From JACPXH01 sp964409225 (lineage in GTDB: Bacteria > Patescibacteriota > Minisyncoccia > JACPXH01), in contig CAYPCM010000008.1 of NCBI GenBank assembly GCA_964409225.1, positions 1-26,862 on the forward strand: a stretch of DNA of 26,862 bases, read 5' to 3'. The notes beneath the pieces were generated by a model. That model made no database searches, was not told the DNA's origin, and was given only the letters and a program-made list of their open reading frames with translations. Positions within the stretch are counted from its first letter, which is position 1; each line of letters begins with the position of its first letter. This document shows, piece after piece, positions 15,591 to 23,672 of this stretch. Made by a program: the position numbers and the translations under genes.

Positions 15591-16481
15591 CTATGCCTTG
15601 CGGGCGAACCACACCTGCCGCTTGCCGTAAGCCGGCGGCGAGAACTTGTAGTCGCTCCACAGATTGACGATGGCGAAACCGCTGCGCTCTAGCAGATGCT
15701 GCATCTCAAAGCGGTAGAACCATCGGAGCGTCAGACGCCAGTAGTACTGGCGGAGCACCTGATCGTCAGACGCAAGTTCCGCGAACCGCCATTGCGCGTG
15801 GAGAACCTGCTGCTCAACGATGTTCTCGCGCGCGTCAACGAAGATTCGCCACCGGAGCTGCGTTGCGGGATGGACAACCTCGCCGATCATTTCCCGCGTC
15901 AGACCCCCTCCCGGCAGACACATTCCCAGATTCGGGTCGAAGATATCAACCACGAGGTGGCCGTTTTCGGCAAGGTGGCGATGGATGCATCGGAGGACCC
16001 GCATCTGGTTTTCGATTGTGAGCAGGTGCTGGAACGCCGAGAACGGAACGATGGCGAGGGGGAACGTACGGCCGAGATCGAAGTCGCGCATATCGCCCTC
16101 GACGAGCGAAATCTTTCGCTGTGCCGTTTCAGACATCCGGGAGATATTCTCCCTCGCTTGCCGAAGCATGTTGGGCGAAATCTCGAGCCCGACCACCGGA
16201 ATGTTCTGCCCGGCAAGGTAGCGGGCGACGCGGCCAGTACCTACGGCCAGCTCAAGCACCGGCTGGCGGCGCTTGGCCAGCTTGTGATACAGCGCCCGGT
16301 CATCGCCATGGTCGAGCGGACCCGGATGCAATGCGTCGTAGAGATCCACCAACGGATGCGGGTACTCAAGGAACTGTTGCGTGGCGCGCTCTCCCGGCCC
16401 AGATAAGACGCGATCCGGCGCCTCGCCCCCAATCGTGACCCGCGAAGTGCTTTCACTGCTCTCGAAAAACGGTGCGTGCAT
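15591..16481 (-). CDS. Class I SAM-dependent methyltransferase
   Basis: A 296-residue protein with a Rossmann-type methyltransferase core. Motif I is VLELAVGTGRVA (75-86), the acidic residue that holds the SAM ribose is E100 in VVGLEIS, motif II is EGDMRDFDLG, and FSAFQHLLT follows. It resembles small-molecule methyltransferases of the Methyltransf_25/UbiE-like type. The first 40 residues look disordered and the C-terminal third contains many Trp, Tyr and Phe residues that could form the substrate pocket. The substrate is unknown; a sugar is possible because rml genes follow. A strong Shine-Dalgarno (AAGGAGGA) sits 4-5 nt before the ATG. It stands alone between two terminators. Confidence 0.75.
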   Translation of the reverse strand: MHAPFFESSESTSRVTIGGEAPDRVLSGPGERATQQFLEYPHPLVDLYDALHPGPLDHGDDRALYHKLAKRRQPVLELAVGTGRVARYLAGQNIPVVGLEISPNMLRQARENISRMSETAQRKISLVEGDMRDFDLGRTFPLAIVPFSAFQHLLTIENQMRVLRCIHRHLAENGHLVVDIFDPNLGMCLPGGGLTREMIGEVVHPATQLRWRIFVDARENIVEQQVLHAQWRFAELASDDQVLRQYYWRLTLRWFYRFEMQHLLERSGFAIVNLWSDYKFSPPAYGKRQVWFARKA

Positions 16482-16529
16482 GGCTCCTCCTTGTGAAAGG
16501 TACTGCGTTTGCGAACCTAGATAAAAACC

Positions 16530-16565
16530 AAGACCGTCTTGGCTCTACCTAGCCAAGACGGTCTT
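16530..16565 (-). terminator. Terminator of the GT2 operon
   Basis: A perfect 15-bp stem (16530-16544 with 16551-16565) with a 6-nt loop, followed on the minus strand by GGTTTTTATC. It lies about 185 bp after the GT2 stop codon. Between the two (16566-16748) I see no gene or clear structure. Confidence 0.75.
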
Positions 16566-16748
16566 TGCAAAACTGCGGTTGTTTGCGGTTTAGAAAATCT
16601 TCATGAGACAAAAACCACCTTGGCCAAATAGTCCAAAATCGCCCCCGTAGATGGGGTTGAAATCGGCATGACGCCGACACCAGCACTGGCTGAGTGATTT
16701 TTGCATTGTGGCTAGGTTACCCGATCCATGAAGAGCTGTCAACCCCGT

Positions 16749-17558
16749 TTACGCCCCATACCGCGGCACCTTTAAGCCATATTTCAAAAAGTATTTCATC
16801 GCGCTGAGTACATGAATGCGCGTGTAGGGATTTAAAAATATATCGAAGATCGATCGCGACCGCGACTGCTGCTGGTGGTAGTGAATGGCCTTTGCTTCCG
16901 GCACATAGTGCACCTCCCACCCGGCCTCCCAAAAACGCCGGCACCAGTCCACGTCTTCAAAATACATGAAGAAACTCTCGTCCATCGGCCCGACTTGTTG
17001 GATGGCTTCACGCCGGACAACCAAAGCAGAACCCATTAGCCAATCGACTGGCTCGGCCGCAGGGACGCCGTGCCGGTCGGCACGCCGAAAATGTTCGAGC
17101 TTTCTGCGAAACCACTTGAGCCGTTTAAGCCACGTTCGCCGCGACAAAATTACCGCCGGCGTATAAAAACGAAAGGCCGAGTCCTGGCGCGTTTCGTCAA
17201 TGTTCAAAAGTTGTGGCCCGGCCACAGCGACTTTCGGATGCCCGGCGAGGTATCCCACCAATGCACGTATAGTATCTCCAAACAAAATAATATCCGCATT
17301 CAAAACAAGAATGGTTTGTCCGGTGCTTTGACTTAAGCCGTCGTTCACCAGTTTTGCGTAACCCACATTATCCGCATGCCGTATCCAACTAACTTCAGGA
17401 TAGTGAGCCGCCACTGCGACTGTGGTTTCTGGTTCAAAGGCGGAATCAGATACGATAACCTCTGCCCATAGCGGCCCGACGGCCCGACGAACTGAATCAA
17501 GACAGAGTTTAAGCAGCGCCGGCGACCGATAATGCGTGATGATGACTGTGATGTCCAT
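16749..17558 (-). CDS. Glycosyltransferase family 2 protein (WbbL/rhamnosyltransferase-like)
   Basis: A 269-residue GT-A fold inverting transferase. It has the N-terminal nucleotide-binding strand ITVIITHYRSP, DNVGYAKLVNDGL (63-75), the metal-binding LNADI (86-90, equivalent to DxD), the acceptor-side MGSALVVRREA and the ED motif in YFEDVDWCRR, followed by WEVHYVPEAKAIHYHQQ. This pattern is typical of rhamnosyltransferases related to WbbL, which would fit the nearby rmlA/rmlB genes; the specificity is inference. No transmembrane segment is seen; it should act at the inner face of the membrane. The ATG directly follows the TAA of the upstream gene, so translation is coupled. It is the last gene of a three-gene operon. 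Confidence 0.85.
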   Translation of the reverse strand: MDITVIITHYRSPALLKLCLDSVRRAVGPLWAEVIVSDSAFEPETTVAVAAHYPEVSWIRHADNVGYAKLVNDGLSQSTGQTILVLNADIILFGDTIRALVGYLAGHPKVAVAGPQLLNIDETRQDSAFRFYTPAVILSRRTWLKRLKWFRRKLEHFRRADRHGVPAAEPVDWLMGSALVVRREAIQQVGPMDESFFMYFEDVDWCRRFWEAGWEVHYVPEAKAIHYHQQQSRSRSIFDIFLNPYTRIHVLSAMKYFLKYGLKVPRYGA

Positions 17559-18263
17559 TTACTTGCCGGCCAATACTACCTCGATAGCGCGACTGTCAAC
17601 CACTCTAACACCGTCGGTGCCAGCGCTTGCCGTGATCCCCGCAATCCTGCCGTCGAGAGTGGCGACTACCGACCCTGCCGGTAGTTCAGCCGCCGGCACA
17701 AACCCGACCGCGATGCCATCGTCGCCAATGCGACTCACCACGCCGTCGGTTACAACCGGCGTAGTCGTCTCGCCCCGCCGCACCAAACCCATTGCCAGCA
17801 CCCTCTCGCCAAGCCGTATTTCATCAACGCGCGCAAACGCCGCCACCGGCAGAGTCCCGCCCGGAATGCGTAGTAGGGTCAGACCCTCCGATTCGTCGCG
17901 TCTGACCACGGTCGCGGCGTGCGTTTGCCCGCGATAAACGACCTTAACCGTCGCACCGGCAGAAACGAGATCGGCGCTCGTCACCACCAACCCGTCCGCA
18001 GTCAAAATTATTCCGCTGCCCAACACTGTGGTCGCCTCGCCGCGCCCTACATCCACCCTAACCACAACCGGCCTCATGCGGCCGATGGCTTCGGCAAGCG
18101 CGGTTTCTCCGGTTATGGTCACACGTTGAGTGGTGCTAACGACCGTCGTGCGCGCGCCGATCCGTTCGAGCGCCGGAAATCGGACGGCGATGAAGGGTGC
18201 CGCAATCTCAAAAAGCAAAGCGCCAAGCGCCCCCAAAATTATCGTACCGATAATTCGTCGCAT
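17559..18263 (-). CDS. HtrA-like pseudoprotease, membrane anchored
   Basis: A 234-residue protein with one N-terminal transmembrane helix (about 4-28), then a trypsin-like double beta-barrel. LGSGIILTADGLVVTSADLV (81-100) aligns with the GSGxIIxxDGYxxTNxHVV region of DegP/HtrA, LTLLRI with IAVLKI, LGERVLAMG with VGxxVxAIG, and ATLDGRIAGI with the NLxGExIGI strand after the active-site Ser. All three catalytic positions appear lost: His becomes D98, Asp becomes G127 and Ser becomes A196 by this alignment. There is no PDZ domain. It is therefore probably a binding or scaffold protein at the outer membrane face. It starts 16 nt after the membrane protein gene and abuts the GT2 gene, so it probably works with them. 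Confidence 0.65.
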   Translation of the reverse strand: MRRIIGTIILGALGALLFEIAAPFIAVRFPALERIGARTTVVSTTQRVTITGETALAEAIGRMRPVVVRVDVGRGEATTVLGSGIILTADGLVVTSADLVSAGATVKVVYRGQTHAATVVRRDESEGLTLLRIPGGTLPVAAFARVDEIRLGERVLAMGLVRRGETTTPVVTDGVVSRIGDDGIAVGFVPAAELPAGSVVATLDGRIAGITASAGTDGVRVVDSRAIEVVLAGK

Positions 18264-18279
18264 AATGTCTTTGTTGTAT

Positions 18280-19038
18280 TCATGGCCGGAGCAGCCAGCG
18301 ACTCATGGCCATAATAAGACCAATAGCTGCGACGGCTAAAAAAACACTTGCGGCTGCGCGCGCGACGCTAAAGCGCCCGGCAAACCGATCGCGCATTATC
18401 GCGGTTGCGGCGGCAGCGACGCAAGCCGCCACCGCCCCGCCGCCTAATGCTCCCACTGGCCAGAAACTTACAACCCACAGTGTCTCTGCTGCCAACAAAG
18501 CCGCAACCAACCCAGCCACCACGCCTCTTGAACCCCCGCCTAAAAACGGCCAAGACAGCATAAAGGTGAGCGCAGCCGCCGCTGCCAGCGCTTGGTTGAA
18601 TGGCAACACGAACCCAAGCCCCATACCCAACAAAATAGTGAACCAGATAAAAAGAGCGAGCGGCAACACCAAAAGCACCGCCTCGGAAATAACGTGTCCG
18701 GCAGCTGTATCGGAAAGGCCCCGGCGCTGAAATAAGCCCTCGGCCAACACTAGCCAGGCCGAAAAACCCGCGAACGCCGGCAGCATAAACTTGGACTCGG
18801 CGAGCGTACCGAAAAATATAACCGCCACCGCAAATCCTGCCACCACCGCGACAAAAGCAGCGGCTTGTCGCAATTGCTTGAAACTATACCACCCCCAAAG
18901 CACACACGCGGCCAATCCCCACGCTAGAAAGCCCAGACCCGCCTGGGGCAGATCGCTCAACGCTAATACGGCCGCCGCAATTATTGCCGCCGGAAGCCAA
19001 ATCCTCAAATTTAGCAGGGTAGAATAGACACGCGTCAT
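18280..19038 (-). CDS. Polytopic membrane protein of unknown function
   Basis: A 252-residue, strongly hydrophobic protein with about 8 predicted membrane segments, rich in Ala, Gly, Leu and Val. Charged residues are limited to short loops such as KQLRQ, FQRRGLSD and MRDRFAGR. I do not recognise the family and see no catalytic motif. It is the first gene of an operon with the pseudoprotease (16-nt gap) and the GT2 transferase, so a role in membrane-linked glycan export or assembly is possible. The ATG at 19038 is the only sensible start. A weak TTGCAG-N17-TAGGGT lies just upstream with its -10 11 nt from the ATG. Confidence 0.6.
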   Translation of the reverse strand: MTRVYSTLLNLRIWLPAAIIAAAVLALSDLPQAGLGFLAWGLAACVLWGWYSFKQLRQAAAFVAVVAGFAVAVIFFGTLAESKFMLPAFAGFSAWLVLAEGLFQRRGLSDTAAGHVISEAVLLVLPLALFIWFTILLGMGLGFVLPFNQALAAAAALTFMLSWPFLGGGSRGVVAGLVAALLAAETLWVVSFWPVGALGGGAVAACVAAAATAIMRDRFAGRFSVARAAASVFLAVAAIGLIMAMSRWLLRP

Positions 19039-19120
19039 TACTCACATCCACCCTACTCTGCGTACCAATTGACTGCAAGTAGCGTCGCCCCGTGGCAGAT
19101 CCGATCAGGCCATCTGGAAA

Positions 19121-19255
19121 CAAATGAAAATTCTCAATTTTCAATTTTGAATTTTCAATCAATGATCTAATGCTTCAATTTTCAACAACGTGTTTGATAA
19201 TTGGGAAATTGAAAATTCATTGATAATTGATCATCGATAATTGAAAATTCATTTG
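19121..19255. repeat. AT-rich imperfect inverted repeat C
   Basis: About 135 bp made of ATTGAAAATTCA-like units in both orientations, with outer ends CAAATGAA and TTCATTTG. It occupies most of the gap between clpB and the membrane-protein operon. Its composition contrasts sharply with the flanking GC-rich coding DNA. Confidence 0.6.
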
Positions 19256-19398
19256 TAGGATTTAACAGCGTTGCTTACACTCTTCCCGCGAAACTTGTCC
19301 TCGACAGTGATTGGGGAGCGGGCATCAGAGATAAAATGGCACACTGGGTGTGTAAATAACGCTCCGATTTCTTACAGCAGAAGCTAATGAAGCTCGGT
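19256..19398 (-). other. Intergenic region after clpB
   Basis: About 140 bp with no gene seen. The only structure is a short hairpin CACAC-TGG-GTGTG (19340-19352), followed on the minus strand by CCATTTTATC. It may be a weak clpB terminator. Confidence 0.3.
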
Positions 19399-22065
19399 TC
19401 AAGCCGGCACCGCCGCGCGCAACCGCACCGCTGCGCTTGATTTACGCGTAATCACCAAATTGCCGCCTATCACTTCCACCGCCACGACATCACCCTCGTG
19501 AATCTCGCCCTCAACCATTTGCAGAGCCAACGGATCAAGTATGACCTTTTGTATGATACGCTTGAGGGGTCTGGCGCCGTAAACCGGATCTTCGCCGCGT
19601 TCAGCCAGCACGTGCTTGGCCTCGCGAGATACCTCGAGCGTGATGCGCTTGGGTTTCAGGCGCTCGCGCACGCGCGTAAGCTGCAAATCCACGATCGCGG
19701 CAATGTCTCGTTTCTTCAAACGGTGGAATATAACCACTTCGTCAATGCGATTTAAGAATTCCGGCTTAAAATATTCAGCTAGCAAATCCTTTATTTTTTC
19801 CTCGCGCCGCGACTCGGCGTAGCGCACGCTGGCGGTTTCGTCGCGCGTATCACTAAACCCCAACTCCGCCTTGGCCACAACTTCATTGCCAATGTTAGAA
19901 GTCATGATGATGATCGCGTTTTTGAAGTTGACCGCCCGGCCCTTGCCGTCGGTGAGACGCCCGTCGTCGAGAATTTGAAGCAAAATATTGAACACTTCCG
20001 GATGCGCTTTTTCAATTTCGTCAAATAAGACGATCGAGTAGGGCTTGCGGCGGATGACCTCGGTAAGCTGCCCGCCTTCTTCATGGCCCACATACCCCGG
20101 GGGCGAACCGATGAGACGCGCCACCGCATGACGCTCCATATACTCCGACATATCAAGCCGCACCATGGCGTTTTCGTCATTGAACATAAAATCAGCGAGC
20201 GAACGCGCCAGTTCGGTTTTGCCCACTCCGGTGGGACCGAGGAACAGAAACGAACCGATGGGACGCGACTCCTCGGAAATGCCGGTGCGAGCCCGGCGGA
20301 TGGCCGCTGACACCACGCTCACCGCATGATTCTGGCCCACCACGCGGCCTTGCAGAGCTTGCTCCATTTTAGCGAGCTTCATCGCTTCGCCCTCCAAAAT
20401 CTTGACGACCGGAATGCCGGTCCAGCGGCTTACCACTCCGGCGATGTCAGAAGCATCCACCTCCTCTTTTAAAATCTGGCGCTTCGCCTGAATCTCCTGC
20501 AGGCGCTTTTCTTCACCCTGCAACTCGCGCTCAAGTTTTGGCAGCATGCCGTAACGGATCTCAGCCACCTTGGTAAGGTCGCTCTGCCGTTCGGCAATCT
20601 CGGCCGCCGCGCGGGAACGCTCGATGTGCTGCTTGGTGGCGCGCAATTTGGTGATGATTTCTTTTTCCGTACGCCACTGAATCTCCAGGGCTTCGGTATT
20701 CTCTTTTAAATCCGCAATGTGCTTTTGGATTTTTTTGAGACGCTCCTTGGAGCCGGGATCTTTTTCCTTTTTAAGCGCCTCTCGCTCAATCTCAAGGCGC
20801 ATGGTTTCGCGGTGAGCTTGATCAAGCTCTTGGGGCATTGAATCAATTTCCATGCGCAGGGACGAAGCGGCCTCGTCAATCAAATCCACGGCTTTATCCG
20901 GCAAGAACCTGTCGGCGATGTACCTTTGAGAAAGTTCAACTGCCGCGATGAGCGCGGGATCGGTTATGCGCACGCCGTGGTGGACCTCGTATTTTTCTTT
21001 AAGCCCTCGCAGTATCGCGACCGCATCCTCCGGCGACGGCTCTTCCACCAGCACCGGCTGAAACCTCCGCTCAAGGGCAGGATCGCGTTCAATGTGGCGC
21101 TGATACTCTTTAAGGGTAGTGGCGCCAATGGCATGCAATTCTCCGCGGGCGAGCGCCGGCTTCAAAAGATTCGACGCGTCAATCGCGCCTTCAGCCGCGC
21201 CAGCGCCAACTAACGTGTGCAACTCATCTATGAACAGTACAAAACGGCCCTCGGCAGTGTTGATTTCCTTAAGCAACGCCTTGATCCGATCTTCAAACTC
21301 GCCGCGATACTTAGTGCCGGCGACCAGCGCTCCCAAGTCCAGGGCGATAAGTTCCCGTTCTTTTAGCGTCTCTGGCACGTCGCCGGCCGCAATCCTCTGG
21401 GCGAGCCCCTCCACAATCGCGGTTTTGCCCACGCCTGGTTCTCCGATGAGCACGGGGTTGTTTTTGGTGCGCCGGGCTAAAACCTGCATAACGCGTCTGA
21501 TTTCTCGATCGCGGCCGATAACCGGATCAAGTTTCTTTTTTCGGGCCAGATCGGTGAGGTTGCGGGCGTATTTCTCGAGCACTTGGTATTTTGTCTCCGG
21601 TTCTTGGTCGGTCACGCGCGCGCTGCCCCGCACCTCGGCCAAAATCCGCAAAATAGGTTCGTGCGTCACACCGAAACTGTGCAGGAGTTGACGGCCGGGC
21701 GATTCAACATCGGCTAACGCGAGCAGCAAATGCTCGGTGGATATATATTCATCTTTAAACTGCTGCGCTTCCTCCCGCGCGCGCTCAAAGACCCGCCCCA
21801 AATCCGGCGTCAAATACACTTGCCCAAACATCACGTTGGCCGTGCCTTTAGGCAGACGCTCAATTTCTTCAGTCACGCGCCGGCGCAACGCCTCGGGATC
21901 GGCCTCGAGCTTTTTCAGGATCATCTCGGTAGTGCCACCATCTTGAGTAAGCAACGCATCAAGCAAATGCAAAACATCAATCTGCAGCTGGTTGTGCCGG
22001 CGGGCTGAATCGTGCGCCCGCCCGATTGCCTCTTGGGCCTTGAAAGTGAAATTGTGTCCGTTCAT
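19399..22065 (-). CDS. clpB: ATP-dependent disaggregase ClpB
   Basis: An 888-residue Hsp100 protein. It threads aggregated proteins through a hexameric ring, normally together with DnaK. The N-domain covers about 1-150 with two Clp-N repeats. NBD1 has Walker A GEPGVGKT (208-215), the pore loop GTKYRGEFE (250-258) and Walker B FVLFIDELH (275-283). The coiled-coil middle domain covers about 410-530. NBD2 has Walker A GPTGVGKT (610-617), the pore loop GYVGHEEGG (657-665) and Walker B SIVLFDEIEKAH (677-688). The M-domain and the lack of a ClpP-binding loop distinguish it from ClpA/ClpC. Every catalytic element is intact and the length is normal. The start is fixed by a promoter ending 9 nt upstream. 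A CIRCE-like operator overlaps the promoter, indicating heat-shock control by HrcA. Confidence 0.92.
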   Translation of the reverse strand: MNGHNFTFKAQEAIGRAHDSARRHNQLQIDVLHLLDALLTQDGGTTEMILKKLEADPEALRRRVTEEIERLPKGTANVMFGQVYLTPDLGRVFERAREEAQQFKDEYISTEHLLLALADVESPGRQLLHSFGVTHEPILRILAEVRGSARVTDQEPETKYQVLEKYARNLTDLARKKKLDPVIGRDREIRRVMQVLARRTKNNPVLIGEPGVGKTAIVEGLAQRIAAGDVPETLKERELIALDLGALVAGTKYRGEFEDRIKALLKEINTAEGRFVLFIDELHTLVGAGAAEGAIDASNLLKPALARGELHAIGATTLKEYQRHIERDPALERRFQPVLVEEPSPEDAVAILRGLKEKYEVHHGVRITDPALIAAVELSQRYIADRFLPDKAVDLIDEAASSLRMEIDSMPQELDQAHRETMRLEIEREALKKEKDPGSKERLKKIQKHIADLKENTEALEIQWRTEKEIITKLRATKQHIERSRAAAEIAERQSDLTKVAEIRYGMLPKLERELQGEEKRLQEIQAKRQILKEEVDASDIAGVVSRWTGIPVVKILEGEAMKLAKMEQALQGRVVGQNHAVSVVSAAIRRARTGISEESRPIGSFLFLGPTGVGKTELARSLADFMFNDENAMVRLDMSEYMERHAVARLIGSPPGYVGHEEGGQLTEVIRRKPYSIVLFDEIEKAHPEVFNILLQILDDGRLTDGKGRAVNFKNAIIIMTSNIGNEVVAKAELGFSDTRDETASVRYAESRREEKIKDLLAEYFKPEFLNRIDEVVIFHRLKKRDIAAIVDLQLTRVRERLKPKRITLEVSREAKHVLAERGEDPVYGARPLKRIIQKVILDPLALQMVEGEIHEGDVVAVEVIGGNLVITRKSSAAVRLRAAVPA

Positions 22066-22074
22066 GGTGCTTCC

Positions 22075-22103
22075 AGTATAGATGCTCGAAAAGTAGCAGT
22101 CAA
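22075..22103 (-). promoter_or_regulatory. clpB promoter
   Basis: On the minus strand TTGACT (22098-22103), a 17-nt spacer and TATACT (22075-22080). The -10 ends 9 nt before the clpB ATG, again predicting a leaderless mRNA. Confidence 0.7.
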
Positions 22104-22119
22104 TACTGTAGAGTGCTAC
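22093..22119. promoter_or_regulatory. CIRCE-like operator (HrcA site) at clpB
   Basis: GTAGCACTC-N9-GACTGCTAC on the minus strand. It matches the consensus TTAGCACTC-N9-GAGTGCTAA at 15 of 18 positions with the exact 9-nt spacing. It overlaps the clpB -35 box (22098-22103), where HrcA binding would block RNA polymerase. Confidence 0.65.
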
Positions 22120-22126
22120 TTTGAGG

Positions 22127-22233
22127 AAATCAAAAATAAAAAAGCAAATATCAAAAATACAAAGTAAAAGTCAAATATTTGATTTTGGATTTTGGATTTG
22201 TATTTTTGCTTTTTGATCTTTGCTATTTGATTT
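22127..22233. repeat. AT-rich imperfect inverted repeat B (between htrA and clpB)
   Basis: About 107 bp of AAATCAAAAATA / GCAAATATC-like units followed by their imperfect reverse complement, centred on the 12-bp palindrome TCAAATATTTGA (22171-22182). It starts 2 bp after the htrA stop codon and ends before the clpB operator. Confidence 0.6.
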
Positions 22234-22235
22234 AG

Positions 22236-23486
22236 CTAGCTTTGCGGCCGTTCGGCCAGCTTTACCTTCACCGCAAACTCCGCCGACCCGCGACGGATCT
22301 TAATCGCAACCTCGTCGCCAACGCGATACTTCTGAATGAGCCGGGCCAGAGGGTTTTCCACGGTGATGCGAACGCCGTCAAGTTCCACAATAATATCGTC
22401 TTCTTTTATGCCCGCTCCGGCTGCGGGCGAATCGGGCGTAACCGCTGGCTCGCCGCTCTCCCCGCGGCTTACGCGCGCGCCGTAATCCACCGGCAGTTTC
22501 AACCGCTCGGCCAGGTCTTTGGTCACCAGTACGTGCCGCACTCCGAGAAACGGCACGCTGATCTTGCCGAGCGACTTTACATCAGCCAGGTCTTTCTTGA
22601 CCACGGCCGAAGGAATGGCGAACCCGATGCTTTGAGCGCCGATGACGGTGGCCGTATTCACTCCCACCACTTCGCCGTCGAGGTTGAGGAGGGGCCCACC
22701 GGAATTGCCTTGGTTGATCGCTGCATCCGTTTGAATAAGATTGTCGAGCGCTTCGGTTACGCCCCCGCCTGAGGCGGTAATGGCGCGGCGCAGACCGGAA
22801 ACCACGCCCACGCTCACGGTATTTTGAAATTCACCCAGGGCATTGCCGATCGCAATCACGGTGCGCCCAATGGCGAGTTTATCCGAATCGCCAATCGGCA
22901 GCATCGGGAAATTATTGCCCTCAATTTTGAGCACCGCGATGTCTTGCACCGGGTCTCTGGCCAGCACACGAGCAGGAAATCTTTTTCCGTCATTCGTAAG
23001 CACCGTATAATCGGCGGCGGTGTCGCTAACCACGTGCTTATTGGTAATAACCAAGCCGTCTTTAGAAACGATAAAGCCCGACCCCGAACCCACCTGCTGT
23101 TTTTGGGTGCCGCGCTCGCGAATTTGGGGCACTTGGATTTCCGGAAAAAAGTTCTGGCAAAACTCTTCCGGCAAACCTTCGCAGGGGTTTATGTTGATAA
23201 ACCCGCGCTCCAGCACCGGCAGGTCTTTCGTGATGATGACCGAGACGACCGCAGGGGAGGCGCGTTTCACCACTTCCACAATTTCTTCTTCGGTGGACTT
23301 GGCAATCGGCGTGGGCACCGGCTCGCTGTTTTGCGGCGTATTGTCTCCGGTTTGACTTTTGCCGGGCGGCGGCAGCGCCGGCGAGGGCGCGCGCTCACGA
23401 AAGCCGGAGGCCAGAAACAAACTTGAGACCACGAGCGCGGTGAGCGCGCTTGTGGCGACGACGGTGGCGAGAGTGGAACGGTTCAT
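22236..23486 (-). CDS. HtrA/DegP-family serine protease with one PDZ domain
   Basis: A 416-residue protein from the ATG at 23486. A transmembrane anchor or uncleaved signal lies at about 7-26, followed by a Pro-rich linker. The S1C protease domain has an intact triad: H151 in TNKHVV, D182 in VQDIAVLKI and S262 in QGNSGGPL. A PDZ domain (about 312-410) contains FLGVRH and the DSPAAGAGIKEDDIIVELDG carboxylate-loop region. Two cysteines (102 and 110) lie in the LA-loop region and may form a disulfide. It degrades or refolds damaged proteins outside the membrane. The upstream part of the open frame (23487-23594) is rejected because it contains the promoter. The promoter has a perfect TATAAT and a long inverted repeat. 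Together with clpB it makes a protein-quality-control block. Confidence 0.88.
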   Translation of the reverse strand: MNRSTLATVVATSALTALVVSSLFLASGFRERAPSPALPPPGKSQTGDNTPQNSEPVPTPIAKSTEEEIVEVVKRASPAVVSVIITKDLPVLERGFININPCEGLPEEFCQNFFPEIQVPQIRERGTQKQQVGSGSGFIVSKDGLVITNKHVVSDTAADYTVLTNDGKRFPARVLARDPVQDIAVLKIEGNNFPMLPIGDSDKLAIGRTVIAIGNALGEFQNTVSVGVVSGLRRAITASGGGVTEALDNLIQTDAAINQGNSGGPLLNLDGEVVGVNTATVIGAQSIGFAIPSAVVKKDLADVKSLGKISVPFLGVRHVLVTKDLAERLKLPVDYGARVSRGESGEPAVTPDSPAAGAGIKEDDIIVELDGVRITVENPLARLIQKYRVGDEVAIKIRRGSAEFAVKVKLAERPQS

Positions 23487-23528
23487 ACACTCATTTGATA
23501 CGATCCAAGAACGAAGTATGGTGCGCGC

Positions 23529-23571
23529 ATTATACCATTTTGCGCGAGTGAGTGGGTATGTCGCGCAAAAT
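23529..23571 (-). promoter_or_regulatory. htrA promoter with 11-bp inverted-repeat operator
   Basis: TATAAT (23529-23534, minus strand) with an extended TGG just upstream. ATTTTGCGCGA (23537-23547) and TCGCGCAAAAT (23561-23571) form a perfect inverted repeat separated by 13 bp, covering about -13 to -47, where a -35 box would be. No clear TTGACA is present. This suggests a regulated promoter. The leader is about 38 nt and shows no Shine-Dalgarno. Confidence 0.6.
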
Positions 23572-23616
23572 ATAGACAAACACAACTGGCGCAAGTAACA
23601 AGAGCAGAAAAAGAAA

Positions 23617-23648
23617 CCGCCTCGCGCACATGAATGCGCGCGAGGCGG
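23617..23648 (-). terminator. Terminator after the 23673-24782 membrane gene
   Basis: A perfect 11-bp GC stem (CCGCCTCGCGC at 23617-23627 with 23638-23648) and a 10-nt loop, followed on the minus strand by TTTCTTTTTC. Confidence 0.75.
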
Positions 23649-23672
23649 GTAGAACTACCGACGCCTTCAGCG

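Noticed and set aside
23487..23594. Upstream extension of HtrA to 23594
   Set aside because: This stretch contains the TATAAT box and the inverted-repeat operator. The residues have no signal-peptide logic, whereas the ATG at 23486 directly precedes the membrane anchor.
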